NCBI RefSeq assembly: GCF_001648775.1
Contig: NZ_LVEJ01000010.1
Span: forward strand, 372,001 to 436,000
Direction: 5' to 3'
DNA from: Pseudomonas fluorescens
GTDB taxonomy: Bacteria > Pseudomonadota > Gammaproteobacteria > Pseudomonadales > Pseudomonadaceae
Length of the DNA: 64,000 nucleotides
Every line of letters starts with the position of its first letter. The first letter of the stretch is position 1. The notes under the pieces were generated by a model. That model made no database searches and was not told where the DNA came from. It saw only the letters and a program-made list of their open reading frames with translations. A program made the translations under genes and the position numbers. Shown piece by piece: positions 47,700-55,997 of the stretch.

Positions 47700-48497
47700 G
47701 CGCCGCGCCACGTAGACGTCGATCAGGTAACGGGCAATCGACTTTGACGCCGGCAACGGCGGCAGGTCGTGCACGTTGAACCACTGGGCGTCTTCGATCT
47801 CGTCTTCCTGACAAACAATCTCGCCACCGGCATATTCGGCATGGAAGCCGAGCATCATCGAGTGCGGGAACGGCCAGCACTGGCTACCCAGGTACTGAAT
47901 GTTCTTCACTTCGATCTGCACTTCCTCACGCACTTCCCGAATCAGGCAATCTTCGGCCGATTCGCCAGGTTCGGCGAACCCGGCCAGCGTACTGTAAACG
48001 CCAGTGACGAAACGCGGAGAACGTGCCAGCAGGATCTCGTCGCCACGGGTGATCAGCACGATCATGCTCGGCGAAATCCGTGGATAACTGCGCAAATCAC
48101 ACGGCTGGCAATACATCGCCCGCTCACGCGGCACCTGCGTCATGGCCTGGCCGCAGTTACCGCAAAAACGGTGCTCGCGGGCCCACGTGCCAATCTGCGC
48201 GGCGTAACCGAGCACTTTGTAGATCGTGTGCTCGCCGTCGAGCATGAACGCCCGCAGACCTTTCCAGTTGCAACCCGGCACCTCGCTGGCGCTGCGCAGT
48301 TCGAGCAAGTACACCGGCTCGCCGTCGAGATGGCCGATGCCGTGCTCGGCGAGGACTGACAAATCCTGACGCTTGAGCCATTCGCGCGGGAACAGCGCGC
48401 CGTTGTCGTCGAACAGAAAACCGTCCGGGCTGCGCGCCACGGCCCAGCCGCCAGGTTGATCGGTGTCGAGTACTGCAGTGGTCCAGCGAGCTGTCAT
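47667..48497 (-). CDS. nudC: NADH pyrophosphatase / RNA decapping enzyme NudC
   Basis: 276 residues. Zinc ribbon CGNCG and CQPC (about 112-134), Nudix box [21 protein letters not shown] compressed here as GFAEPGES to REVREEV (about 172-194), and the NADH-specific motif downstream. That motif is normally SQPWPFPQS but reads SQCWPFPHS here, a Pro to Cys change. The enzyme cleaves NAD(H) to NMN(H) and AMP and removes NAD caps from RNA. It overlaps the TSUP gene end by 33 bp and sits 6 bp behind the crotonase gene, likely cotranscribed with it. Confidence 0.93.
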   Translation of the reverse strand: MTARWTTAVLDTDQPGGWAVARSPDGFLFDDNGALFPREWLKRQDLSVLAEHGIGHLDGEPVYLLELRSASEVPGCNWKGLRAFMLDGEHTIYKVLGYAAQIGTWAREHRFCGNCGQAMTQVPRERAMYCQPCDLRSYPRISPSMIVLITRGDEILLARSPRFVTGVYSTLAGFAEPGESAEDCLIREVREEVQIEVKNIQYLGSQCWPFPHSMMLGFHAEYAGGEIVCQEDEIEDAQWFNVHDLPPLPASKSIARYLIDVYVARRLGHAEPVLPG

Positions 48498-48503
48498 GGT
48501 TTC

Positions 48504-49316
48504 TCAGTCCAGAAATTCGGGTTTCTGTTTGCTCATGTGGGCGGCCATGGCCACGCGCAAGTCGGTGGATTGCAACATGGCGGCGTTCCAGGTGGCAACG
48601 TATTCGAGACCATCGTCGATGCGGTGGTCGCGCATGTAGCTGATCATTTCCTTGGTGCCGGTGATCGCAATCGGCGACTTCGAAGCGATCTCGCGGGCGA
48701 TGTCGATCACGCCTTCGAGCAGCGCGTCTTTGTCGCTGTAGATGCGATTGACCAGGCCAATGCTGCGCGCCTCGTCAGCGCCGAAGGTGCGACCGGTGTA
48801 AGCCAGTTCACGCAGCATGCCGTCACCGATGATCCGTGGCAACCGTTGCAATGTGCCAACATCGGCGGCCATGCCGATGTCGATTTCCTTGATCGAGAAT
48901 TGCGCGTCTTCGGCGGCGTAGCGCATGTCGCAGGCGGCAATCAGGTCGATGGCACCGCCCAGGCAATAGCCCTGAATGGCCGCGAGCACCGGTTTGCGGC
49001 AGTTATCGACGGCATTGAACGAGGCTTGCAGGGTGAGGATCTTGCGGCGCAGCAGGCGCGCGTTGCGGCCGACGTCCTTGCCCAGTTCATTGGCGACGCC
49101 GGCGAGCATCATCAGGTCGATGCCGGAGGAAAAATGCTTACCGTTGCCGCTGAGCACCACCACGCGCACTTCGTCGGTGTCGTCGATCCACTGGAAGATC
49201 TCGACGATCTCGCTCCAGAACGCCGCGTTCATCGAGTTGATCTTCTCCGGGCGATTGATCTGCACATGGGCGATGTTATCGGCCAGTTCGACGCTGAAGG
49301 CGGAGTATTGAGTCAT
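48504..49316 (-). CDS. Crotonase-family enzyme, dienoyl-CoA isomerase (ECH1)-like
   Basis: 270 residues. NRPEKINSMNAAFWSEI start, HFSSGIDLMML oxyanion loop, QGYCLGGAIDLIAACDMRYA, and SIKEIDIGMAADVGTLQRLP. The Asp/Glu arrangement in the last motif is that of delta3,5-delta2,4-dienoyl-CoA isomerase (ECH1) rather than of a plain hydratase (which has ...G.LP..GG). It would help degrade unsaturated fatty acids with odd-positioned double bonds. In front of nudC on the same strand. Confidence 0.85.
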   Translation of the reverse strand: MTQYSAFSVELADNIAHVQINRPEKINSMNAAFWSEIVEIFQWIDDTDEVRVVVLSGNGKHFSSGIDLMMLAGVANELGKDVGRNARLLRRKILTLQASFNAVDNCRKPVLAAIQGYCLGGAIDLIAACDMRYAAEDAQFSIKEIDIGMAADVGTLQRLPRIIGDGMLRELAYTGRTFGADEARSIGLVNRIYSDKDALLEGVIDIAREIASKSPIAITGTKEMISYMRDHRIDDGLEYVATWNAAMLQSTDLRVAMAAHMSKQKPEFLD

Positions 49317-49430
49317 GGCAGTGATCCTTTACCGGGCTGAAAATGAGGCCCGAACTATAACAAGGCATCACAGCGGCGGTTCGGCCAAATGCGGGACTGT
49401 CTTGAGTTTTACTTTGCCTGTGCCGGCCTC

Positions 49431-49497
49431 TTCGCGAGCAAGCTCGCTCCCACAGGGGGAATGCATTTCGAAATGTGGGAGCGAGCCTGCTCGCGAA
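49431..49497. repeat. REP doublet, outward type, 21-bp spacer
   Basis: Inverted unit 49431-49453, forward unit 49475-49497, AATGCATTTCGAAAT in the spacer. Confidence 0.9.
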
Positions 49498-49520
49498 GGC
49501 GTCCGATCAGTCACTACAAA

Positions 49521-50444
49521 TCATCTGGCCAAACGCCGCAACCCAAACAACATCCCCCCCGCCCCCAACAACATCACCGCCAGAAACACCGGATAGGAAA
49601 CCCACCACGGCGTCCCCGCCGTCATCATGCTGAATTCCGACATCCCGCCAATACTCGCAATCAGGTTCAACGGCAGAAACACCACGTTGATCAACGTCAG
49701 CTTGCGCAGCAGGTTGTTCATGCTGTTGTTCATCAGGTTGCCGCGCGCATCGATCAGCCCGGAAAACACCGTGGAGTAGATTTCCGCCTGCTTGTAGCAC
49801 TGGTTGTTTTCGATGATCAAGTCGTCGATCAGGCCGAGCGCTTCACTGCCGAAGTGTTGTTTTTCCGCGTGATTGCGCAGCCGCGTCAGCACCGCGCCGT
49901 TGCTGTGCAGGGCGTTGATGTAATAGATCAGGCTTTCACTGAGGTTGAACATCTGGATCAGATGCTGGTTCTGCATCGAGGCGTTGAATTTCTGCTGCAA
50001 CTCGCGGGCGACCAGTTTGATCACCTTCAAGTGCCCGAGGTAGTGATGGATGTTGTTGAACAACAGGTCGAGCAGCACATCCAGTGGCGTATTTAACGCC
50101 TGACGTGTGCCGAGGCCGTGCAACGGCGTGTCATCGGTGGCAATCACCAACAGTTGTCCCGGGGAGAACAACAAACCACACGACGACACTTCAAACGCCA
50201 GGCTGCCAGCCCCGGAATAGTTTTCCGGACGCTTCCAGATCAGAAACAGGTGATCGGGATGAAACTCGATCCGCGAGACCTCATCCGGATCCAACGCCGA
50301 GGCCAGCGCGTGTTCATCGACCTTGAAATGGCTGTGCAGCAAGTCACGCTCGGCGGCGTCGGGATTGCTGAACAGCATCACCTCGGCGTCCAGTCGCTCA
50401 ACCCGCTGCAAGGCGCCGTGGCTCAATGCGAAGCGACTGATCAT
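49521..50444 (-). CDS. CorA/ZntB-like divalent cation transporter with GMS signature
   Basis: 307 residues: large N-terminal cytoplasmic domain with long helices (about 1-240) and two C-terminal transmembrane helices (about 248-270 and 281-301). This is the CorA architecture for a pentameric Mg2+/Co2+ or Zn2+ channel. The loop between the helices, canonically GMN, is GGMSEF here, so the selectivity-filter Asn is Ser. The gene begins 7 bp after the RimK-family ligase stop, on the same strand, so the two are probably one operon. Confidence 0.85.
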   Translation of the reverse strand: MISRFALSHGALQRVERLDAEVMLFSNPDAAERDLLHSHFKVDEHALASALDPDEVSRIEFHPDHLFLIWKRPENYSGAGSLAFEVSSCGLLFSPGQLLVIATDDTPLHGLGTRQALNTPLDVLLDLLFNNIHHYLGHLKVIKLVARELQQKFNASMQNQHLIQMFNLSESLIYYINALHSNGAVLTRLRNHAEKQHFGSEALGLIDDLIIENNQCYKQAEIYSTVFSGLIDARGNLMNNSMNNLLRKLTLINVVFLPLNLIASIGGMSEFSMMTAGTPWWVSYPVFLAVMLLGAGGMLFGLRRLAR

Positions 50445-50451
50445 CGGCGCA

Positions 50452-52026
50452 TCACCACGCCTGGCCGCGACGTTTGAGCTCCAGGCGCCGTACGAACTCT
50501 TCGAGCACCAGTGAATACAGGTCGTCCTGTAAATAAGCGTCTTCGATGCCGGCGTCGAGGTTAGGGTTGTCGTTGACTTCGATCACCACGACTTTGTCGC
50601 CGGCCTGTTTCAGGTCGACGCCGTAGAGGCCGTCGCCAATCAGGTTGGCGGTTTTCACCGCCAACTCGACCACCGCGCGCGGTGCTTCATGGATCGCCAG
50701 CGTGCGGCATTCGCCGTTGACGTCCTGGCCTTTGGCTTTGTGGTTGTAGATCTGCCAATGGCCCTTGGACATGAAGTACTGACAGGCGAAGATCGGTTTG
50801 CGATTGAGCACACCAATGCGCCAGTCGTATTCGGTGTAGAAGAACTCCTGCGCCAGCAGCAACACCGAGTGCTCGAACAGTTCGGCAGTAGCCTCAAGCA
50901 ACGCTTGCTGGCTTTCGACCTTGATCACCCCGCGCGAGAAGCAGCCATCGGGAATCTTCAGCACCAACGGAAAACCGAGGCGTTCGCCGACCCGCTCGAA
51001 GTCTTCGGGTCGCTCCTTGTAGAGAATTTCGGTGGCGGGCATGCCCAGTTGATGGCTGTTGAGCAGATCGGTCAGATAGACCTTGTTGGTGCAGCGCAGA
51101 ATCGACGTCGGATCATCCATCACCACCAGCCCTTCACTTTCGGCCTTCTTGGCGAATCGGTAAGTGTGGTTGTCGACGCTGGTGGTTTCGCGGATCAGCA
51201 AACCGTCGTACTCGGCCAGCCGCGCGTAATCCTTGCGCTCGATCAGCTCGACATCGATGCCCATGGTTTTGCCGACCCGGACGAAATTCGCCAGGGCTTT
51301 GGCGTTGGACGGCGGCAACGTTTCCTGCGGATCGTGCAGGATCGCCAGGTCATAGCGGGCAACTTGCGGCGAGCGCGGCGCCCGCCAGATTTTACGGCTG
51401 AAGCCATCCAGCGCGTTGGCGAACTGATCTTCCTGATCATCGCGCAACTTGTGCAAAGTGCCAGACTTTACCCCTTCGATGTGCCAACCGTTAGTTCGGC
51501 GAAACTCAACTAACAAAATCGGACACGGGAATAACTCAAACAACTGCCGGGCCAGATCCTGTAACGGCTCGATATGTGTTCGGCCGAAATACAGGGTCAG
51601 GGTAAAGCCTTCGGTGTCGCTGTAAAGATGATGGCTGAGCGCCTTTTCGAGGGTTTTATCCAGATCGTCGAGGGCCAGCCCGTAGAGTGATTTTCGCGTC
51701 AGCTCGCTGATCGTCCGCACCGATGGAATCACCTTGTGACCACGGGCTTCCGCCAGCAGCGAGCAGTAATAGCCGTGGCCCAGGTACTTGTAGCTGCGGC
51801 ACAGGTTGATCACCTGCACGCGCTTGCCCGGCTCGGTTTCGCGGGTCTGCTCCAGGTATTCCTGTGCAGTGATGATGCCCTCGCTGGGAAAATACGAGGC
51901 CCAGTCTTCCTTGCGCTCGACAATGATCAGCACTTGACTGGAAGTTCTAGTTGCTGAATTTAAATAAGTTGCCGCCGGCAAACTTTGCTCGGATACTTCG
52001 CGCCAATGACCCTGTACCGCTGACAT
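50452..52026 (-). CDS. RimK-family ATP-grasp ligase with extra N-terminal domain
   Basis: 524 residues from the ATG at 52026. An N-terminal RimK-like extension (about 1-215: QVLIIVERKEDWASYFPSEG, YYCSLLAEARGHKVIPS) precedes the ATP-grasp core (about 290-510). Core motifs: KVYLTDLL, GFPLVLKIPDGCFSRGVIKV (nucleotide loop), QEFFYTEYDWRIGVLN, and the metal-binding NDNPNLDAGIEDAYL. ATP-grasp ligases of this type join an amino acid or peptide to a carboxylate; RimK itself adds Glu to ribosomal protein S6. The acceptor here is unknown. Divergent, 92 bp apart, from a GNAT-C39 peptidase fusion. Confidence 0.88.
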   Translation of the reverse strand: MSAVQGHWREVSEQSLPAATYLNSATRTSSQVLIIVERKEDWASYFPSEGIITAQEYLEQTRETEPGKRVQVINLCRSYKYLGHGYYCSLLAEARGHKVIPSVRTISELTRKSLYGLALDDLDKTLEKALSHHLYSDTEGFTLTLYFGRTHIEPLQDLARQLFELFPCPILLVEFRRTNGWHIEGVKSGTLHKLRDDQEDQFANALDGFSRKIWRAPRSPQVARYDLAILHDPQETLPPSNAKALANFVRVGKTMGIDVELIERKDYARLAEYDGLLIRETTSVDNHTYRFAKKAESEGLVVMDDPTSILRCTNKVYLTDLLNSHQLGMPATEILYKERPEDFERVGERLGFPLVLKIPDGCFSRGVIKVESQQALLEATAELFEHSVLLLAQEFFYTEYDWRIGVLNRKPIFACQYFMSKGHWQIYNHKAKGQDVNGECRTLAIHEAPRAVVELAVKTANLIGDGLYGVDLKQAGDKVVVIEVNDNPNLDAGIEDAYLQDDLYSLVLEEFVRRLELKRRGQAW

Positions 52027-52118
52027 AGAGATTGATCCGTTGGAGAACAAGACCTTTTCTATTAAGCACGAAGTTTTTCGAAAGTCTCGTTTCGTTACGC
52101 AACTTTTACGGTGGTCAT

Positions 52119-53219
52119 ATGAGTGCTGTTTTTCGCCCGGCAACAGTTGAAGATTTGCCAGCGCTGCTGGCATTGGAAATGCAATGTTTCACCAGCGACC
52201 GGCTGACCAGTCGCAGCTTCCAGTGGATGATTACCCGCGCACACGGGCAGTTGCTGGTGGCAGAGCGCGAGGGCCATTTGCTCGGTTACGCCCTGGTGTT
52301 GTTTCACCGTGGTACCTCGCTGGCACGCCTGTATTCCATCGCGATTGCCGCTGATGCGCGGGGCGAAGGCCTGGGCAAGCACTTGCTGCAACGGATCGAA
52401 GCGATCGCTCTGCAACACGATTGCGCCTACCTGCGCCTCGAGGTGCGCACCGACAACCCTGCAGCGATTGCCTTGTATGAACGCAACGGTTATCGGCGTT
52501 TTGCCTTGATTCACGATTACTACGAAGACCATGCCGATGCGCTGCGTCTGGAGAAACGCATTCTTCAGCACCGCGATTCGCGCAGTATCAAGGTGCCTTA
52601 TTACCGGCAAACCACCGATTTCACCTGCGGCCCGGCTTGCCTGTTGATGGCCATGGGCGCGTTGCAGGCACAGCGGTTACTGGAGCGTCGCGAAGAATTG
52701 CAGATCTGGCGCGAAGCGACCACGGTGTTCATGACCGCCGGCCATGGCGGCTGCAGCCCGCAGGGTTTGGCGCTGGCCGCATGGCGCAGAGGTTTTCGCG
52801 TGAGGTTGCAGTTGAGTCTGGCAGGCCCGTTGTTTCTCGACGGGGTGCGCGATGCGCATAAAAAAGACGTCATGCGCCTGGTCCATGAGGAGTTCATGAC
52901 GCAGTTGGCCGAGACCGACGTCGAGCAGTTGCTTGGCACATCGCTCGACCTGCCGCGCTTGCTCGATGCGGGCGGACAACCGCTGGTGCTGATCAGCAGT
53001 TATCGCCTGACCCGATCGAAGTCCCCGCACTGGGTGATGGTGACCGATTGCGACGAGGACTTTGTTTATCTGCATGACCCGGATGTCGATCACAGCCAGC
53101 ACCGACAGCCGATGGACTGCCAGCATGTGCCGGTCAGTCATGGCGAGTTCGAGAAAATGTGTCGGTTTGGCCGGGGTAAGTTGCGCGCTGCGGTGGTGCT
53201 GTTTGCCCGCAATGGCTAA
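52119..53219 (+). CDS. GNAT acetyltransferase fused to a C39-like peptidase
   Basis: 366 residues. Residues about 1-150 are a GNAT domain like RimI (RLYSIAIAADARGEGLGKHLL with the acetyl-CoA loop, ALYERNGYRRF). Residues about 165-366 are a C39-like cysteine peptidase: catalytic Cys in DFTCGPACLLMAM (about 183), His in SPHWVMVTD and Asp in YLHDPDVDH. C39 peptidases cleave after double-glycine leaders of peptides. The combined protein could trim and acetylate the same peptide. The gene is divergent from the RimK-family ligase, suggesting one regulated module. Confidence 0.88.
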   Translation: MSAVFRPATVEDLPALLALEMQCFTSDRLTSRSFQWMITRAHGQLLVAEREGHLLGYALVLFHRGTSLARLYSIAIAADARGEGLGKHLLQRIEAIALQHDCAYLRLEVRTDNPAAIALYERNGYRRFALIHDYYEDHADALRLEKRILQHRDSRSIKVPYYRQTTDFTCGPACLLMAMGALQAQRLLERREELQIWREATTVFMTAGHGGCSPQGLALAAWRRGFRVRLQLSLAGPLFLDGVRDAHKKDVMRLVHEEFMTQLAETDVEQLLGTSLDLPRLLDAGGQPLVLISSYRLTRSKSPHWVMVTDCDEDFVYLHDPDVDHSQHRQPMDCQHVPVSHGEFEKMCRFGRGKLRAAVVLFARNG

Positions 53220-53225
53220 TTGTCT

Positions 53226-53253
53226 GTGGCGAGGGAGCTTGCTCCCTCGCCAC
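53226..53253. repeat. Perfect REP-like palindrome, GTGGCGAGGGAGC family
   Basis: GTGGCGAGGGAGC, TT, GCTCCCTCGCCAC: 13-bp perfect arms between two convergent genes, 6 bp after the peptidase-fusion stop. A likely hairpin terminator or mRNA protector for both. Confidence 0.75.
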
Positions 53254-53278
53254 AGGATTTGCCTTCACCCGACGGAGT

Positions 53279-54424
53279 CTATTTCAGGCCGACTTTGTAC
53301 AGAGAACCCTTCGATTCATCTGTCAGCACATACAGATAGCCATCCGGCCCCTGTCGCACATCGCGGATGCGTTGCTTGAGTTCGCCGAGCAGGCGTTCTT
53401 CATGCACCACCTTGTCGCCATCGAACTGCAAGCGGATCAGTTCCTGAGTCACCAGCGCGCCAATAAACGCGTTGTGTTGCCACGGTTTGAAGCGATCAGC
53501 ATCGTAGAAGGCCATCCCGCTCACCCCCGGGGATTTCTCCCAGACATGGTGCGGTGCAACGGTGCCTTCGACGGTTTTACCCTGCGCCTCCGGGATAGGT
53601 TGCATCGAGTAATTGATGCCGTGGGTCGCCAGCGGCCAGCCGTAGTTTTTCCCACGTTCGATGATGTTCACTTCATCGCCACCGCGTGGACCGTGCTCGT
53701 TCTCCCAAATTGTGCCATTCCACGGGTTGAGCGCGGCGCCCTGCGGGTTACGATGGCCGTAAGACCAGATTTCCGGGCGCACACCGGACTGACCGACGAA
53801 GGGATTGTCATCCGGTACTTTGCCGTCCGGATAGATGCGCACGACTTTGCCTTGCAGTTTGTCGAGATCCTGCGCGGTCGGCCGGTCGTTGTTCTCACCG
53901 AGGGTGATGAACAGGTAGCCGTCACGGTCAAACAGCAGCCGCGAGCCGAAGTGGTTGCCGACCGAGAGTTTCGGTTCCTGACGGAAGATCACTTTGAAAT
54001 CCTTGAGGCTTTTCAAGTCATCCGACAAGCGACCGCGCCCCACCGCAGTCCCGGCCTTGCCACCTTCTCCGCCGCCCTCGGCGTAAGACAGGTAAATCAG
54101 CCGATCCTGTTTGAAGTCCGGTGATAACACGACATCGAGCAAACCACCCTGCCCCTTCGCCCAGACGTCTGGCACGCCGCTGATCGGCGCGGAAATTTTA
54201 CCGTCGACACCGACCATACGCAGGTTACCCGGCCGTTCCGTCACCAGCATGCCCTGGCGATCCGGCAAGAATGCCAGGGCCCACGGGTGTTCGAGCCCTT
54301 GGGCGATCGTGGTGACTTCAAGTGTGCCCTGCTCGCTTTGCAACTCCTTGGGTGTTGCGGCAAATGCCGGTGCGCTGATCAGCGCACCGACGCACAGGCT
54401 GGCTAAAAGGGTTTTACGCAACAT
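53279..54424 (-). CDS. PQQ-dependent sugar dehydrogenase (soluble, Asd/YliI type)
   Basis: 381 residues with a Sec signal peptide (SAPAFAA). Six-bladed beta-propeller of the glucose/sorbosone dehydrogenase family: GLEHPWALAFLPD, GGLLDVVLSPDF, HFGSRLLFDRDGYLFITLGEN, the WSYGHRNPQGAALNP block, and NEHGPRGGDEVNIIERGKNY. It oxidises aldose sugars with PQQ in the periplasm. The N-terminal ligand histidine region and the quinone-binding HRNPQG motif are intact. Confidence 0.9.
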   Translation of the reverse strand: MLRKTLLASLCVGALISAPAFAATPKELQSEQGTLEVTTIAQGLEHPWALAFLPDRQGMLVTERPGNLRMVGVDGKISAPISGVPDVWAKGQGGLLDVVLSPDFKQDRLIYLSYAEGGGEGGKAGTAVGRGRLSDDLKSLKDFKVIFRQEPKLSVGNHFGSRLLFDRDGYLFITLGENNDRPTAQDLDKLQGKVVRIYPDGKVPDDNPFVGQSGVRPEIWSYGHRNPQGAALNPWNGTIWENEHGPRGGDEVNIIERGKNYGWPLATHGINYSMQPIPEAQGKTVEGTVAPHHVWEKSPGVSGMAFYDADRFKPWQHNAFIGALVTQELIRLQFDGDKVVHEERLLGELKQRIRDVRQGPDGYLYVLTDESKGSLYKVGLK

Positions 54425-54476
54425 GCACGATTCCTTTTGTTCATTTGAATGGCTGACAGAACCTCAGTCCTGCCGT

Positions 54477-54797
54477 TCAACGGTTGCTGCCGGTGTCCCG
54501 CGATGGCGGGTTGGGAATGAAGGTGGGCGGTGTGCTCGGCACCGAACGGATCGGCTGCCCGTTGCCAATGCCACGGTTCTCGACTGTTGGCTGACGCGGT
54601 GTCGGCACCGTGTTCGGTCCCCGAATGGCGGGAGCGCTGGGCTGAGTGCCCTGCATGCTGTTGGGATTGGCCCGGCGAATCGGGCTGTTGTAAGGGTTAT
54701 TGCTGGTGCCGGTCGGGCTTTGCGCCAATAAGACGTCGGCATGAACCAGACCGCCACTGAGAGTCAGGACGACGATGCCAAGCAGAATTCGGTTCAT
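54477..54797 (-). CDS. Small secreted Pro/Asn-rich protein of unknown function
   Basis: 106 residues; a Sec-type signal peptide (MNRILLGIVVLTLSGGLVHA) followed by a mature chain rich in Pro, Asn, Ser, Thr and Arg with low complexity. Segments NPYNSPIRRANPNS and IPNPPSRDTGSNR stand out. It has no Cys and no recognisable domain. It sits between the sugar dehydrogenase and ku, transcribed in the same direction as the dehydrogenase. The signal peptide and the frame make it probably real, but no function can be offered. Confidence 0.6.
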   Translation of the reverse strand: MNRILLGIVVLTLSGGLVHADVLLAQSPTGTSNNPYNSPIRRANPNSMQGTQPSAPAIRGPNTVPTPRQPTVENRGIGNGQPIRSVPSTPPTFIPNPPSRDTGSNR

Positions 54798-54986
54798 GAC
54801 GCAGCCTCTCGATGGGCATGGGATAGAGCCTTCGAGTCCACGCTACGCCGTGGGTTCGGATTTGTTAACCCGTCCGCGTTAAACAACATGTAACACGGCT
54901 TGACCAAGTCATCTGAAACCACCGCAATCACTGGAAACTTTCGCGTCAGCAAACAGGTCACCTGATCATCACTCGGAGAACACACC

Positions 54987-55853
54987 ATGGCTCGGGCAAT
55001 CTGGAAAGGCGCGATCAGTTTCGGTCTGGTTCACATCCCCGTCGCGCTGGTGTCGGCGACCTCTTCGCAGGGCGTCGACTTCGACTGGCTCGACAGCCGC
55101 AGCATGGACCCGGTGGGCTACAAACGCGTCAACAAGGTGACCGGCAAAGAGGTGACCAAGGAACACATCGTCAAGGGTGTGGCCTACGAAAAGGGCCGTT
55201 ACGTGGTGCTCAGCGAGGAGGAAATCCGTTCGGCGCACCCGGTGTCGACGCAGACCATCGATATCTTTTCCTTTGTCGACGCCGAGCAGATTCCGCTGCA
55301 GAACATCGACACGCCGTACTACCTGGCGCCGGACAAACGTGGCGGCAAGGTCTATGCGTTGCTGCGCGAAACCCTGAGCAAAACCAACAAAGTCGCCCTC
55401 GCCCGCGTGGTGCTGCATACGCGGCAGTATTTGGCGGCGCTGATGCCATTGGAAGATGCATTGGTGTTGGTGAAATTGCGTTGGCCGCAGGAAGTGCGCA
55501 GCCTCGATGAGCTGGCGCTGGGCCCTGAAGTGACCAAACCCCAGTTGGCCAAGGGTGAACTGGACATGGCCAAACGGCTGGTGCAAGACATGAGCGCGGA
55601 CTGGAAACCCGAGGACTACAAGGATGAGTTCGAAGACAAGATCATGGCGCTGGTCGAGAAGAAAGCCCATGAAGGCAAGATCGAGGATGTCGAGACGGTG
55701 GGCGGTGAAGAAGAACGCAAAACGGCCGATGTTATTGATTTGACCGAGCTGCTCAAACGTAGCCTTGGCGGGAAAGCGCCGGCGAAGCCAAAGGCGAAAG
55801 CAGAGAAAACGGCGAAATCTGCGCCGGCGAAGAAAACCAAGAAGGCTTCCTGA
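54987..55853 (+). CDS. ku: Ku homodimeric DNA end-binding protein
   Basis: 288 residues. Bacterial Ku core (about 1-250): IWKGAISFGLVHIPVAL at the start, EEIRSAHPVSTQTIDIFSFVD, TLSKTNKVALARVVLHTRQY and LVQDMSADWKPEDYKDEF. The last 25 residues are Lys/Ala-rich, like the basic tails that let Ku slide inward and recruit LigD. It binds DNA ends in non-homologous end joining. LigD is not encoded in this window. Confidence 0.94.
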   Translation: MARAIWKGAISFGLVHIPVALVSATSSQGVDFDWLDSRSMDPVGYKRVNKVTGKEVTKEHIVKGVAYEKGRYVVLSEEEIRSAHPVSTQTIDIFSFVDAEQIPLQNIDTPYYLAPDKRGGKVYALLRETLSKTNKVALARVVLHTRQYLAALMPLEDALVLVKLRWPQEVRSLDELALGPEVTKPQLAKGELDMAKRLVQDMSADWKPEDYKDEFEDKIMALVEKKAHEGKIEDVETVGGEEERKTADVIDLTELLKRSLGGKAPAKPKAKAEKTAKSAPAKKTKKAS

Positions 55854-55880
55854 GATTTTTGCTGTGATTTTGATGGCCCC

Positions 55881-55972
55881 TTCGCGAGCAAGCTCGCTCC
55901 CACCGTGGATTTGAGTGATTGCAAATTTTTGCATTCAACCCAAAACCCTGTGGGAGCGAGCTTGCTCGCGAA
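55881..55972. repeat. REP doublet, outward type, 46-bp spacer
   Basis: Inverted unit 55881-55903, forward unit 55950-55972, between convergent ku and lpxO. Confidence 0.9.
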
Positions 55973-55997
55973 GGCGTCAGACACGTCGCCGCAGAAT

